From positions 1 to 49,848 of IMG/VR virus record IMGVR_UViG_3300030104_001410: 49,848 nucleotides of DNA; one strand, written 5' to 3'. Of the stretch, positions 43,062 to 48,685 are shown in pieces. Position 1 is the stretch's first letter. Every line of letters begins with the position of its first letter. The position numbers and the translations under genes were made by a program. Below the pieces are notes generated by a model, which worked only from the letters and a program-made list of their open reading frames with translations, made no database searches and was not told the DNA's origin. The DNA comes from a virus.

Positions 43062-43376
43062 TTATCTTCCTCCATTAATATCCCAGTAATCATACTGTTC
43101 GTCTAGTATTTTATATAAGTCATTATAGAATTCGTTAGCTTCTTTTCTATCAGAACTACAAAAACCTTCAAAGGTATCTATAGTATCATACCTATCTTCA
43201 TCAATAGCTAAAGTATCTTTTAACTTTTTGCTAACCCATTCATCTAGTCTGTTAGTAATATCCCATTCGACAAAGTATCTAATTTCTCCGTCATCACAGT
43301 ATTCTTCTTTAAGACTACCTGAAGTTTCAGCACCTTTCCTAGTATAAAGAAAAGCTCTTTCAGCTTGTACACTCAT
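43062..43376 (-). CDS. Hypothetical early protein
   Basis: 104 residues, acidic (KEEYCDDGEIRYFVEWDITN). GGAG lies before the start, within the tiny upstream gene. Mixed alpha/beta. Function unknown. Confidence 0.63.
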   Translation of the reverse strand: MSVQAERAFLYTRKGAETSGSLKEEYCDDGEIRYFVEWDITNRLDEWVSKKLKDTLAIDEDRYDTIDTFEGFCSSDRKEANEFYNDLYKILDEQYDYWDINGGR

Positions 43377-43432
43377 TTATTTTCTCCATTTAAAAATCTT
43401 TTTCTTCTTGCGTAATAATTTAAAGGTAGCAT
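43373..43432 (-). CDS. 19-residue basic peptide
   Basis: MLPLNYYARRKRFLNGENK, with a strong GGAGG 8 nt before the ATG and overlaps to both neighbours. Its C-terminal FLNG and the DNA behind it repeat the end of the upstream gene (FLNGGK), a duplicated junction. Could be a real peptide or a coupling leader. Confidence 0.45.
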   Translation of the reverse strand: MLPLNYYARRKRFLNGENK

Positions 43433-43433
43433 A

Positions 43434-43718
43434 TTATTTTCCTCCATTTAAAAATTGTTCAAAGTAAAAACCTTCCTCGCCATAAATATCTATGTAGAGT
43501 TTTGCCATTTTAAATAGCTCAGGCATTAGGTCAAACACTAATCTACTGTTATTACCATCTAAAGCAACAACACTTTTGAATGCTTGATTAACTGTCTTTG
43601 CTATTACTTCTGCCCTTGTACTAGCAACTCCCTTGTCGATTAAATACATAGCTACTAAGCTATAAGTTGTATTTAAATCAACATGATAATCACTATGATT
43701 TTGTTTAGTTTGATACAT
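43434..43718 (-). CDS. Hypothetical early protein
   Basis: 94 residues, helical (AMYLIDKGVASTRAEVIAKT). The HVDLNTTYSLVAMYLIDKG pattern resembles small phage proteins of unknown function. TGGAG precedes the ATG. Everything upstream to 44345 lacks an intact gene. Confidence 0.65.
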   Translation of the reverse strand: MYQTKQNHSDYHVDLNTTYSLVAMYLIDKGVASTRAEVIAKTVNQAFKSVVALDGNNSRLVFDLMPELFKMAKLYIDIYGEEGFYFEQFLNGGK

Positions 43719-43734
43719 ATTTTACTCCATTTAA

Positions 43735-44290
43735 GATTTAAAGGTGTTAGATTTTAAGTCCTCAGTAAAACCTAACAAAACTGCCACTAAGTACTTAGCG
43801 ACTACCTAACTATCCACAATAAGAGAAGGTAGCGTAAGCTCTTAAAGGGTGAGTAGTTTTAAATCATACTCAGGATTAGTAATTTTCTAGCGTTTATAAA
43901 GTCCTGAAATTACAACGAACTTGCCCTATTCCTCTTTACAAATCTTATCCTTTAGCAAATAATAGTTAGGGATAACTATTTACTAAACATTGATAATCTT
44001 TATAGAGCAGTCTTATCATGCTCAGGATTTGTTATAATCTATTAACTCACTCCACTATTCAGCGAGTTTCTCTCTGTGTTTTTTTATCTTTAAAGGAATG
44101 ATTATAACCCTCCAAGCTACCTTTAAAAATATCAGAGCAGTTTTAAATCATACTCAGGATTATATAGGTGGTTTGCCTTTATTTTTTTAAGTGCTTCTCG
44201 GATATATACTTGCACTATGAACGATTGATACTTTTAGTTTCCAAGCAATTTGTATCATGCTTTTTTAATTCTTTGTTCCCCGACTGCCCC
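43735..44290 (-). other. Structured non-genic segment with three related stem-loops
   Basis: No intact gene. Three copies of a GAGyA...TryTC hairpin with a CAGGATT flank occur at 43852-43879, 44005-44029 and 44135-44162. The stems change together (GAGTA/TACTC in the first, GAGCA/TGCTC in the second; the third pairs only via U.G in minus-strand RNA). Further helices: TCAGGA/TCCTGA and GTAATTT/AAATTAC after copy 1, and AATAGTTA-GGGA-TAACTATT (43961-43980). It would be the leader of the 43718 gene if promoter B is used. Confidence 0.45.
44132..44258 (-). pseudogene. Possible frameshifted LuxR/GerE-type helix-turn-helix remnant
   Basis: From an ATG at 44258 the frame gives KSMIQIAWKLKVSIVH (counting two codons upstream) and stops at 44187. 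One base later the next frame gives VQVYIREALKKIKANHLYNP. Joined by dropping one A near 44216, the two read IAWKLKVSIVHVQVYIREAL, spaced exactly like a GerE recognition helix (IAxKLxIS..TVKxHxxxAL). Upstream frames are stopped. Either a decayed regulator or a sequencing/assembly indel. Confidence 0.35.
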
Positions 44291-44293
44291 AAT

Positions 44294-44322
44294 ATAGTAC
44301 CCCAAGTCGCCCAAAAACGCAA
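44294..44322 (-). promoter_or_regulatory. Candidate early promoter B
   Basis: Minus strand TTGCGT (44322-44317), 17 nt, TACTAT (44299-44294), with the shared block 44311-44336 over the -35. It would start transcription near 44286 into the structured segment and the 43718 gene. Confidence 0.45.
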
Positions 44323-44345
44323 TAGGTGTAAGACTAATATGGACT

Positions 44346-44624
44346 CTATAACATGGTGACTTCATATTTATACCCCATATCCATTGAATTAGGGCTATCA
44401 AATTTATAAACAGTCTTTAACATAGCAAATTTATTTCTGTTGCCATATATAACATGCTTCTCATATTTAAAATTTTGAGCCGATTTAAAACTAAATCCCA
44501 AGCTATCTAAATACTCTTTAGCCTTTTCAATACTGCCAAAAGTTTTAACAGATAACTCTAAACTTTTTCTATAATCTGCTGCTAGTTTTTTATTAGCCTT
44601 TTTTTGTTCTGCTGATATTTTCAT
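44346..44624 (-). CDS. Hypothetical early protein, first gene of the minus block
   Basis: 92 residues from the ATG at 44624 with GGAG 5-6 nt upstream; an ATG at 44678 falls inside promoter C and is rejected. Basic helical N-terminus (MKISAEQKKANKKLAADYRK). Being nearest to the control region, it should be made first. Function unknown; a regulator is possible. Confidence 0.65.
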   Translation of the reverse strand: MKISAEQKKANKKLAADYRKSLELSVKTFGSIEKAKEYLDSLGFSFKSAQNFKYEKHVIYGNRNKFAMLKTVYKFDSPNSMDMGYKYEVTML

Positions 44625-44676
44625 AACACTCCATAATTTATATTGTTTTATAAAGATTGACCCGAAAGTCGCCAAC

Positions 44677-44706
44677 ACTTTAGCCCGATTTTGCCCAAAA
44701 AGTCAA
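44677..44706 (-). promoter_or_regulatory. Candidate early promoter C
   Basis: Minus strand TTGACT (44706-44701), 18 nt, TAAAGT (44682-44677), with the shared block 44695-44720. Start near 44670, about 45 nt before the gene at 44624. On the plus strand the same block ends TAAGACTATAAT, so direction is not certain. Confidence 0.5.
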
Positions 44707-44814
44707 GAGGTGTAAGACTATAATAGCCCCCTCAACATTTCGCACGTGCGATAAGGCTGAAAGATTTAAGTATTAGACTATAATTTTTCTAAAAAGTTCT
44801 GGGATTTATTAAGA

Positions 44815-44869
44815 TTTCACATAAAGTTCACAAAGATTTCACATAATATTTGCAAAGATTTAACAAAAG
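44815..44869. repeat. 11-bp phased repeats, cluster 1 (putative iterons)
   Basis: Five consecutive 11-bp units: TTTCACATAAA, GTTCACAAAGA, TTTCACATAAT, ATTTGCAAAGA, TTTAACAAAAG. Alternate units are closest, giving a 22-bp period. One turn of the helix per unit puts each site on the same DNA face, as for initiator or regulator arrays. Confidence 0.6.
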
Positions 44870-44933
44870 GTACAGTAATTTTAGTATGTACCTTTATAAT
44901 TTATGTACCTTTTAAGACTATTATGTGTACCTT
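44866..44933. repeat. TGTACCTT boxes with inverted repeat
   Basis: AAAGGTACA (44866-44874) is a perfect inverse of TGTACCTTT (44887-44895). TGTACCTT recurs at 44904-44911 and 44926-44933. Four copies in 68 bp of very A+T-rich DNA look like binding sites next to an unwinding region. Confidence 0.55.
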
Positions 44934-45040
44934 CTACACTCTTTGCCCTCAACTTTACGCACACAGGGGGCGTTCTAGTATAGTAATAAGTAGATTTATA
45001 TATCATCTTTGTGAGTAGAAAACAGACAAACTAAACAAGG

Positions 45041-45195
45041 CTTTTTAAAAAACCCTATCGGGTTGTGTGCTTTGTATGCTTTGCTAGGGGCAAAGGTAAT
45101 AAAAGCTTTAAAAAAGCTTTACCAAAGTGAGGGGTGCTAAAGCACACTTTAAAGATTTTGCTACACACAAGGTTTCGCAGCCCCCGATGGGGGGT
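45041..45195 (-). ncRNA. Candidate small structured RNA ending in a minus-strand terminator
   Basis: From right to left on the minus strand: CCCCC-ATC-GGGGG type hairpin (45181-45193), GTGTGCTTT/AAAGCACAC (45065-45073/45139-45147) enclosing an AAGCTTT hairpin, then AACCC-GATA-GGGTT (45064-45051) followed by six T. The last is a plausible Rho-independent terminator on the minus strand. No coding frame fits. No clear promoter of its own. Confidence 0.4.
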
Positions 45196-45224
45196 TAACA
45201 AGAAGAGGAATGTTTTTTAAAAAA

Positions 45225-45279
45225 TTTCACATGTTTGTCACATAAATGTCACAAAGATGTTACAAAATAGACACAAAAA
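45225..45279. repeat. 11-bp phased repeats, cluster 2 (putative iterons)
   Basis: Five units: TTTCACATGTT, TGTCACATAAA, TGTCACAAAGA, TGTTACAAAAT, AGACACAAAAA, with the same TCACA core as cluster 1, 410 bp away. TGTGA/TCACA is also the CRP half-site, but here all are in one direction. The array overlaps a possible ATG at 45246, which argues that the gene starts further down. Confidence 0.6.
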
Positions 45280-45317
45280 TAATTGAACTAATTATGAACT
45301 TATTTTGTCTAACTAAC

Positions 45318-45524
45318 ATGAACGAAATACATATTCATTATTCAGACCAAATTCTAGGCGAGTCTTTTGCCCTAGTAGCCGAGTCTGTAACAGAAGCAAA
45401 AGACTTAATTAAAATCCATTTTGAAGAATTTGGGCAAAAGCCATTTTTGGTTAAAGCCCCAAAAATTTCAATGGAAAAATCTATCAGCAATTATGCTATC
45501 CAATTATTTAGAGGTGTTAAATAA
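45318..45524 (+). CDS. Small hypothetical protein of the rightward early operon
   Basis: 68 residues from the ATG at 45318 (MNEIHIHYSDQILGESFALV start), then VTEAKDLIKIHFEEFG. No ribosome site is visible. Strand-helix-strand layout; the C-terminus is basic. A longer form from 45246 would be coded by the repeat array and is rejected. Function unknown; control of replication or early switching fits its position. Confidence 0.6.
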   Translation: MNEIHIHYSDQILGESFALVAESVTEAKDLIKIHFEEFGQKPFLVKAPKISMEKSISNYAIQLFRGVK

Positions 45525-45850
45525 TGGCTTTTAAACCAACAAAAGAATGGCTTGAGGGTGCCAAATTAAAACCTGTTTCTTATAATACTGTATTATTCAT
45601 CTGTGGTATGATGAGTGAAGAACTTCCTAAGTCTTCAAAATACAAGTATTTTAATCAACTTAGGGCAACCATTCTAAGTGTTTCCAAAGGTACAATCTGT
45701 AAACACACAGGGAAAAAAGGTACTTTCTCGCAACGCATGGCTCATGATTGGATTGAGAAAAATAAATCCTTGCCTTTTGCAAAAAGAAAATTGCCTAAGT
45801 TGATTGCCGATAAACACGCAAGATTTCAGGAGACCCACGCAGAGGAATAA
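45524..45850 (+). CDS. Small basic protein of the rightward early operon
   Basis: 108 residues, basic, overlapping the previous stop by one base (TAATG), with GAGGTG about 10 nt before the ATG. Helical with CKHTGKKGTFSQRMAHDWIE in the middle. A DNA-binding role is possible by charge and by being beside the putative origin. Followed by a strong terminator. Confidence 0.65.
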   Translation: MAFKPTKEWLEGAKLKPVSYNTVLFICGMMSEELPKSSKYKYFNQLRATILSVSKGTICKHTGKKGTFSQRMAHDWIEKNKSLPFAKRKLPKLIADKHARFQETHAEE

Positions 45851-45865
45851 TCCTTAAATCTTCTA

Positions 45866-45894
45866 AGCCCTCTGAGAAATCAGGGGGCTTTTTT
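45866..45894 (+). terminator. Rho-independent terminator of the rightward early operon
   Basis: AGCCCTCTGA (45866-45875), GAAA tetraloop, TCAGGGGGCT (45880-45889; one U.G pair), then a run of T to 45894. Isolates the 45.3-45.85-kb operon from the structured region to its right. Confidence 0.92.
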
Positions 45895-45899
45895 GTCAG

Positions 45900-46621
45900 C
45901 CCAGCTAAGGACTTCTAAAGCAACAAGTTGCTAAGAAGTACTAAGCTCCCCTGAAACCCACCCAGAAGGCAAGTGAGGACCTGCTAACGCAGACTTTAAT
46001 TGCCTGATGAAGCTACGCTAACGCTAACTTAATTTGGCTGGACTTCTTGCTGCCAAGAAGCAACCACAACCTTTTTGAAAAAAGCTTGAGCAAAAACTGG
46101 GTGAAGGGGATAGATAAACTTATTCAAGTCCTGATAGCTCTACCAAGTCTGAGGAGTTTATAGGCATACATCAAAGCCCATCAAAACTCTTAAACTTTGT
46201 AAACTTGATAAGGACTTGTTTAGTTTGTCTGTTTAGGGATGACAAAGAGAAGATTTAAGTAGACATGGGTGGACTCTTTTAGCACTTCAAAGTTATTAAA
46301 ATGTGAGTAGGAACTTTGAAGTGCTAAAATGGGGTGGTCACGTTTGTTTTAGAACTTGTTAGTTTGTATAGTGTTGGGAAGGACTCCCAAGTTCTAGGGG
46401 GAGGCAGGAGACCACCCCAGTCCACCCATGTATCTATAGCATATTCATACAAAATCTAGCAATCTCTCCGTCAACCAGATTTGCCGGTAAGTAGTTTACA
46501 TCCACTCTAAAAAGCTAGAATAATTTAATCAGGTTGGGTAGTTTTTGCAGGGGTTGTTTTTATGTTGGATAGAACTACTTAGGTGGTCCAATAGTAGCTA
46601 TATGCACCCGGTGGGAGCACT
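45900..46621 (-). ncRNA. Candidate giant structured noncoding RNA (~720 nt)
   Basis: No coding frame fits, yet helices cover the region: an 18-bp perfect hairpin (46277-46294/46312-46329); a 13-bp helix (46263-46275/46419-46431) next to a 9-bp GGGGTGGTC/GACCACCCC (46331-46339/46410-46418), together a three-way junction; AGAACTTG/CAAGTTCT; CAAGTCCT/AGGACTTG extended by GATAAACT/AGTTTGTC; CTTCTTG-CTGC-CAAGAAG; AGGCAA/TTGCCT around CTGC-TAAC-GCAG; TAAGTAGTT/AACTACTTA crossing TCTAGC/GCTAGA like a pseudoknot. A perfect minus-strand promoter sits at its edge, giving a start near 46621. Strand is inferred from that promoter; one U.G pair fits plus-strand RNA better. Size and ornateness recall GOLLD/ROOL RNAs, not shown. 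Confidence 0.6.
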
Positions 46622-46627
46622 AAAGTT

Positions 46628-46656
46628 ATTATAGCTATCAGATTAAGTTTTGTCAA
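46628..46656 (-). promoter_or_regulatory. Perfect consensus sigma70 promoter, leftward
   Basis: Minus strand TTGACA (46656-46651), 17 nt, TATAAT (46633-46628): full consensus at both boxes. Predicted start A at about 46621, followed by a TGC-CCC hairpin and no ribosome site or gene. Confidence 0.88.
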
Positions 46657-46677
46657 GACCCTACTATAAACTTGACA
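46651..46677. repeat. Inverted repeat joining the two divergent -35 boxes
   Basis: TGTCAAG (46651-46657) and CTTGACA (46671-46677) are perfect inverses spaced by 13 nt. They contain both -35 boxes, so they may simply reflect the promoters or may also be an operator controlling both. Confidence 0.6.
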
Positions 46678-46700
46678 AATTTATTTCCGAAGTATATACT
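46672..46700 (+). promoter_or_regulatory. sigma70-type promoter for the late block
   Basis: TTGACA (46672-46677), 17 nt, TATACT (46695-46700). The predicted start at about 46707 is the A of the terminase small subunit ATG, so the mRNA would be leaderless. This is the only good promoter seen for the rightward late block. Confidence 0.82.
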
Positions 46701-46706
46701 AAGACA

Positions 46707-47141
46707 ATGGCAATACTACCCAGTACTACAAGTAAAAGTGAAAGAAAGCTTACTGAGAAGCAGCAATCCTTTTTGGAACAGCTAGTTGAAACGCAAGGCG
46801 ATGCTAAAAAGGCTGCTGAGTTAGCAGGGTATAGTAGTCATTATCATCATGTGGTAAAAAGCCTCAAGAATGAAATACTTGAACTAACTCAGGAAATCTT
46901 AGCAAACTCTGCACCTAAAGCAGCTTTTAAGCTTGTTGAGATTATGGAGTCTAAAAGACCTATAGTACAAGCTAACAATAAACTATCAGCAGCTCAAACC
47001 TTGCTCGACAGGGTTGGTGTTAGTAAAATAGACAAATTAGACGTTAATCATAACTTAAACAGTGGTATCTTTGTCATGCCTGATAAAGCCCCACTGGATT
47101 TACCAGAGGAAGATTATGAAGATATTTCTGACAGAGATTGA
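46707..47141 (+). CDS. terS: Terminase small subunit (probable)
   Basis: 144 residues from the ATG at 46707; a longer frame from 46650 runs through the promoter and is rejected. N-terminal helix-turn-helix (LTEKQQSFLEQLVETQGDAK, then KAAELAGYSSH) and a central helical part (AAFKLVEIMESKRPIVQANN, then AAQTLLDRVGV) match small terminases, which recognise DNA and load the motor. No ribosome site precedes the start. First gene of the late block. Confident in family resemblance; the other candidate is the gene at 48686. Confidence 0.8.
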   Translation: MAILPSTTSKSERKLTEKQQSFLEQLVETQGDAKKAAELAGYSSHYHHVVKSLKNEILELTQEILANSAPKAAFKLVEIMESKRPIVQANNKLSAAQTLLDRVGVSKIDKLDVNHNLNSGIFVMPDKAPLDLPEEDYEDISDRD

Positions 47142-47322
47142 AGAAAAAGGCGAAAAGTATGCAGGACCTAATATAGTTGCAGAAAACTTAGCAGAAGCTG
47201 AAGAAGCAGCTAAAGCAAATAACTTAGTAGTGGTAGGAGAGTTTGTTGAGTTGGTTGTTGGTAGTGGGTTAATGCATTATTTAGAAGAAGAAATACACAA
47301 CAAGGATAGGGTGTTACACTAA
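47116..47322 (+). CDS. Small acidic hypothetical protein
   Basis: 68 residues from the ATG at 47116 with GAGGAAG upstream inside terS (26-nt overlap). Strand, helix (IVAENLAEAEEAAKANNLVV), strand: of the small beta-alpha-beta kind common in phages (similar to proteins that carry xAExxxEAxxxA helices). Function unknown. Confidence 0.65.
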   Translation: MKIFLTEIEEKGEKYAGPNIVAENLAEAEEAAKANNLVVVGEFVELVVGSGLMHYLEEEIHNKDRVLH

Positions 47323-47513
47323 TGGCAGCAAAGAAAAAAAGTAAAAGCACAGTAAATAAAGCTGGTAACTATACCAAGCCTACTATGCGTAAGAATTTAT
47401 TTAATAAAATTAAAGCAGGTAGTAAAGGTGGAAAGCCGGGTCAATGGTCTGCTCGTAAAGCTCAGATGTTGGCTAAACAATACAAAGCTAAAGGTGGTGG
47501 GTATAAATCCTAA
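47322..47513 (+). CDS. Small basic marine-phage-type protein
   Basis: 63 residues. NKAGNYTKPTMRKNLFNKIK and GKPGQWSARKAQMLAKQYKA are a pattern found nearly unchanged in many cyanophage and marine phage genomes; function unknown. Overlaps the previous stop by one base. Strongly basic, so nucleic-acid contact is likely. Confidence 0.78.
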   Translation: MAAKKKSKSTVNKAGNYTKPTMRKNLFNKIKAGSKGGKPGQWSARKAQMLAKQYKAKGGGYKS

Positions 47514-47524
47514 TCGCCCTCAAC

Positions 47525-47836
47525 ATGGCTAGAAAGAAAAAAGACCCTAAAGTAGGCACAGGTAAAAAGCCAAAAGGCTCTGGCAGACGTTTATATACTG
47601 ACGAAAATCCTAAAGATACCGTTAGTATTAAGTTTGCTACTCCAGCAGATGCAAGGGCAACAGTAGCTAAAGTAAAAAGAATTAAAAAACCTTTTGCTCG
47701 TAAAATACAGATATTAACTGTTTTAGAACAACGAGCTAAAGTATCTGGTAAAACTCAACAAGCAGCTATAGCTAAACGAGGCAAAGCAGCAATCAGGAAA
47801 AAACATGGCACTAAAAAAGTCACAAAGAAGTCTTAG
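47525..47836 (+). CDS. Small basic marine-phage-type protein
   Basis: 103 residues: GTGKKPKGSGRRLYTDENPK, then TVSIKFATPADARATVAKVK, and a basic tail. A recurring type in marine phages near terminase genes. Function unknown. Confidence 0.75.
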   Translation: MARKKKDPKVGTGKKPKGSGRRLYTDENPKDTVSIKFATPADARATVAKVKRIKKPFARKIQILTVLEQRAKVSGKTQQAAIAKRGKAAIRKKHGTKKVTKKS

Positions 47837-48053
47837 AAGCTGGACTAAACAGAAATGGCGAACTAAGTCAGGTAAGAAGTCTTCAGAGACTGGTGAACGC
47901 TATTTACCTGAAAAGGCTATTAAAAGCCTTACTCCACAGGAGTATGCTGCGACTTCTCGAAAAAAACGCAAAGATACTAAAAAAGGTAAACAACATTCTA
48001 AACAACCTAAACGAGTTGCTAAAAAAGTACGTAAATATAGGAAAGTGTCATGA
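47805..48053 (+). CDS. DUF5872-like small basic protein
   Basis: 82 residues. SLRSWTKQKWRTKSGKKSSE, then TGERYLPEKAIKSL and EYAATSRKKRK match the DUF5872 pattern as I remember it. Overlaps the upstream gene by 32 nt. Family function unknown. Confidence 0.78.
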   Translation: MALKKSQRSLRSWTKQKWRTKSGKKSSETGERYLPEKAIKSLTPQEYAATSRKKRKDTKKGKQHSKQPKRVAKKVRKYRKVS

Positions 48054-48337
48054 GTAAAAAAGATTCAAGACTTGAAAAAGCTGGAGTATCTGGGTATAAT
48101 AAACCTAAAAGAACTCCGGGTCACAAAACTAAATCACATATAGTTGTTGCTAAAGAAGGTGATAAAATAAAAACAATTCGTTTTGGACAAAAAGGAGCTG
48201 AGACTGCAGGTAAACCTAAAGCTGGTGAATCTGCTAGAATGAAAGCTAAACGTAAATCTTTTAAAGCTCGTCATGCAAAAAACATTAAAAAAGGAAAGAT
48301 GTCAGCAGCATATTGGGCTGACAAGGTTAAATGGTAA
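48050..48337 (+). CDS. DUF6321-like small basic protein
   Basis: 95 residues. GVSGYNKPKRTPGHKTKSHI, IKTIRFGQKG and FKARHAKNIKKGKMSAAYWA (followed by DKVKW) match a protein found across marine phages, which I believe is DUF6321. ATGA overlap with the previous stop. Function unknown; the strict conservation of the GKMSAAYWADxVKW end suggests a structural or nucleic-acid role. Confidence 0.78.
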   Translation: MSKKDSRLEKAGVSGYNKPKRTPGHKTKSHIVVAKEGDKIKTIRFGQKGAETAGKPKAGESARMKAKRKSFKARHAKNIKKGKMSAAYWADKVKW

Positions 48338-48390
48338 AACTAACAGAAAAAGAAATACAACTTATAAACAACATATTAACTGAAAATTAA
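48331..48390 (+). CDS. Possible 19-residue peptide
   Basis: MVKLTEKEIQLINNILTEN, starting inside the previous gene's last codons (AAATGGTAA) with AAGG a few bases ahead. It fills an otherwise odd gap before the next gene. Weak evidence. Confidence 0.4.
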   Translation: MVKLTEKEIQLINNILTEN

Positions 48391-48391
48391 A

Positions 48392-48535
48392 ATGCCACAC
48401 GCAGGAACATTTAAAGTAAAATCAGCAGCTAAACGTAATCGTATGGCTCGTAATAAAGCACGAGGTCAAATGGTTAGTGATGAGCAAATTGCTGATAACT
48501 GGGATAAAATATTTAAATCTAAACAGGAGAAGTAA
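48392..48535 (+). CDS. Small basic protein
   Basis: 47 residues (MPHAGTFKVKSAAKRNRMAR start), then QMVSDEQIADNWDKIF. No strong ribosome site, but it is followed by a TAATG overlap with the next gene. The SDEQIADNWDKIF end looks conserved-type. Function unknown. Confidence 0.58.
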   Translation: MPHAGTFKVKSAAKRNRMARNKARGQMVSDEQIADNWDKIFKSKQEK

Positions 48536-48678
48536 TGGATATTGACATAGTAATTATAGGTATTATTGTAGCAGCTATTGGTATTTTAGCTATTAGAATT
48601 AAAAACCCACAGAAGTTTGAAGAATTTAAAGAAGCTATAGAAGATTTTTGGTATCATCTTAAAAATTATTTTAAATAA
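48535..48678 (+). CDS. Small membrane protein
   Basis: 47 residues: a membrane span (about 4-22, DIVIIGIIVAAIGILAIRI) and a charged helical tail. CAGGAGAAG precedes the ATG. Function unknown; of the size of small phage membrane proteins of unknown role. Confidence 0.62.
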   Translation: MDIDIVIIGIIVAAIGILAIRIKNPQKFEEFKEAIEDFWYHLKNYFK

Positions 48679-48685
48679 AAGTGTA

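Larger units (their letters stand above)
44625..45317. other. Intergenic control region between divergent gene sets
   Basis: About 690 bp without a gene. It holds promoter C, a perfect 10-bp palindrome CGCACGTGCG (44741-44750), two arrays of 11-bp repeats, repeated TGTACCTT boxes, and a hairpin-rich stretch (45041-45195). This is the place where leftward early and rightward transcription part, so an origin and early control are expected here. Confidence 0.6.

Noticed and set aside
44168-44359. 63-codon plus-strand frame
   Set aside because: Antisense to the helix-turn-helix remnant and promoter B; composition is not protein-like.
44815-45279. CRISPR array
   Set aside because: Repeats are 11 bp and contiguous, with no spacers and no cas genes.
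45246-45317. Earlier start for the 68-residue protein
   Set aside because: These codons are the 11-bp repeat array; no ribosome site.
45866-45894. Terminator acting leftward for the giant RNA
   Set aside because: On the minus strand the stem is followed by TTAGAAG, not a T-run; it is a rightward terminator.
46650-46706. Earlier start for the small terminase
   Set aside because: The extension would be coded by the promoter; family similarity starts after 46707.
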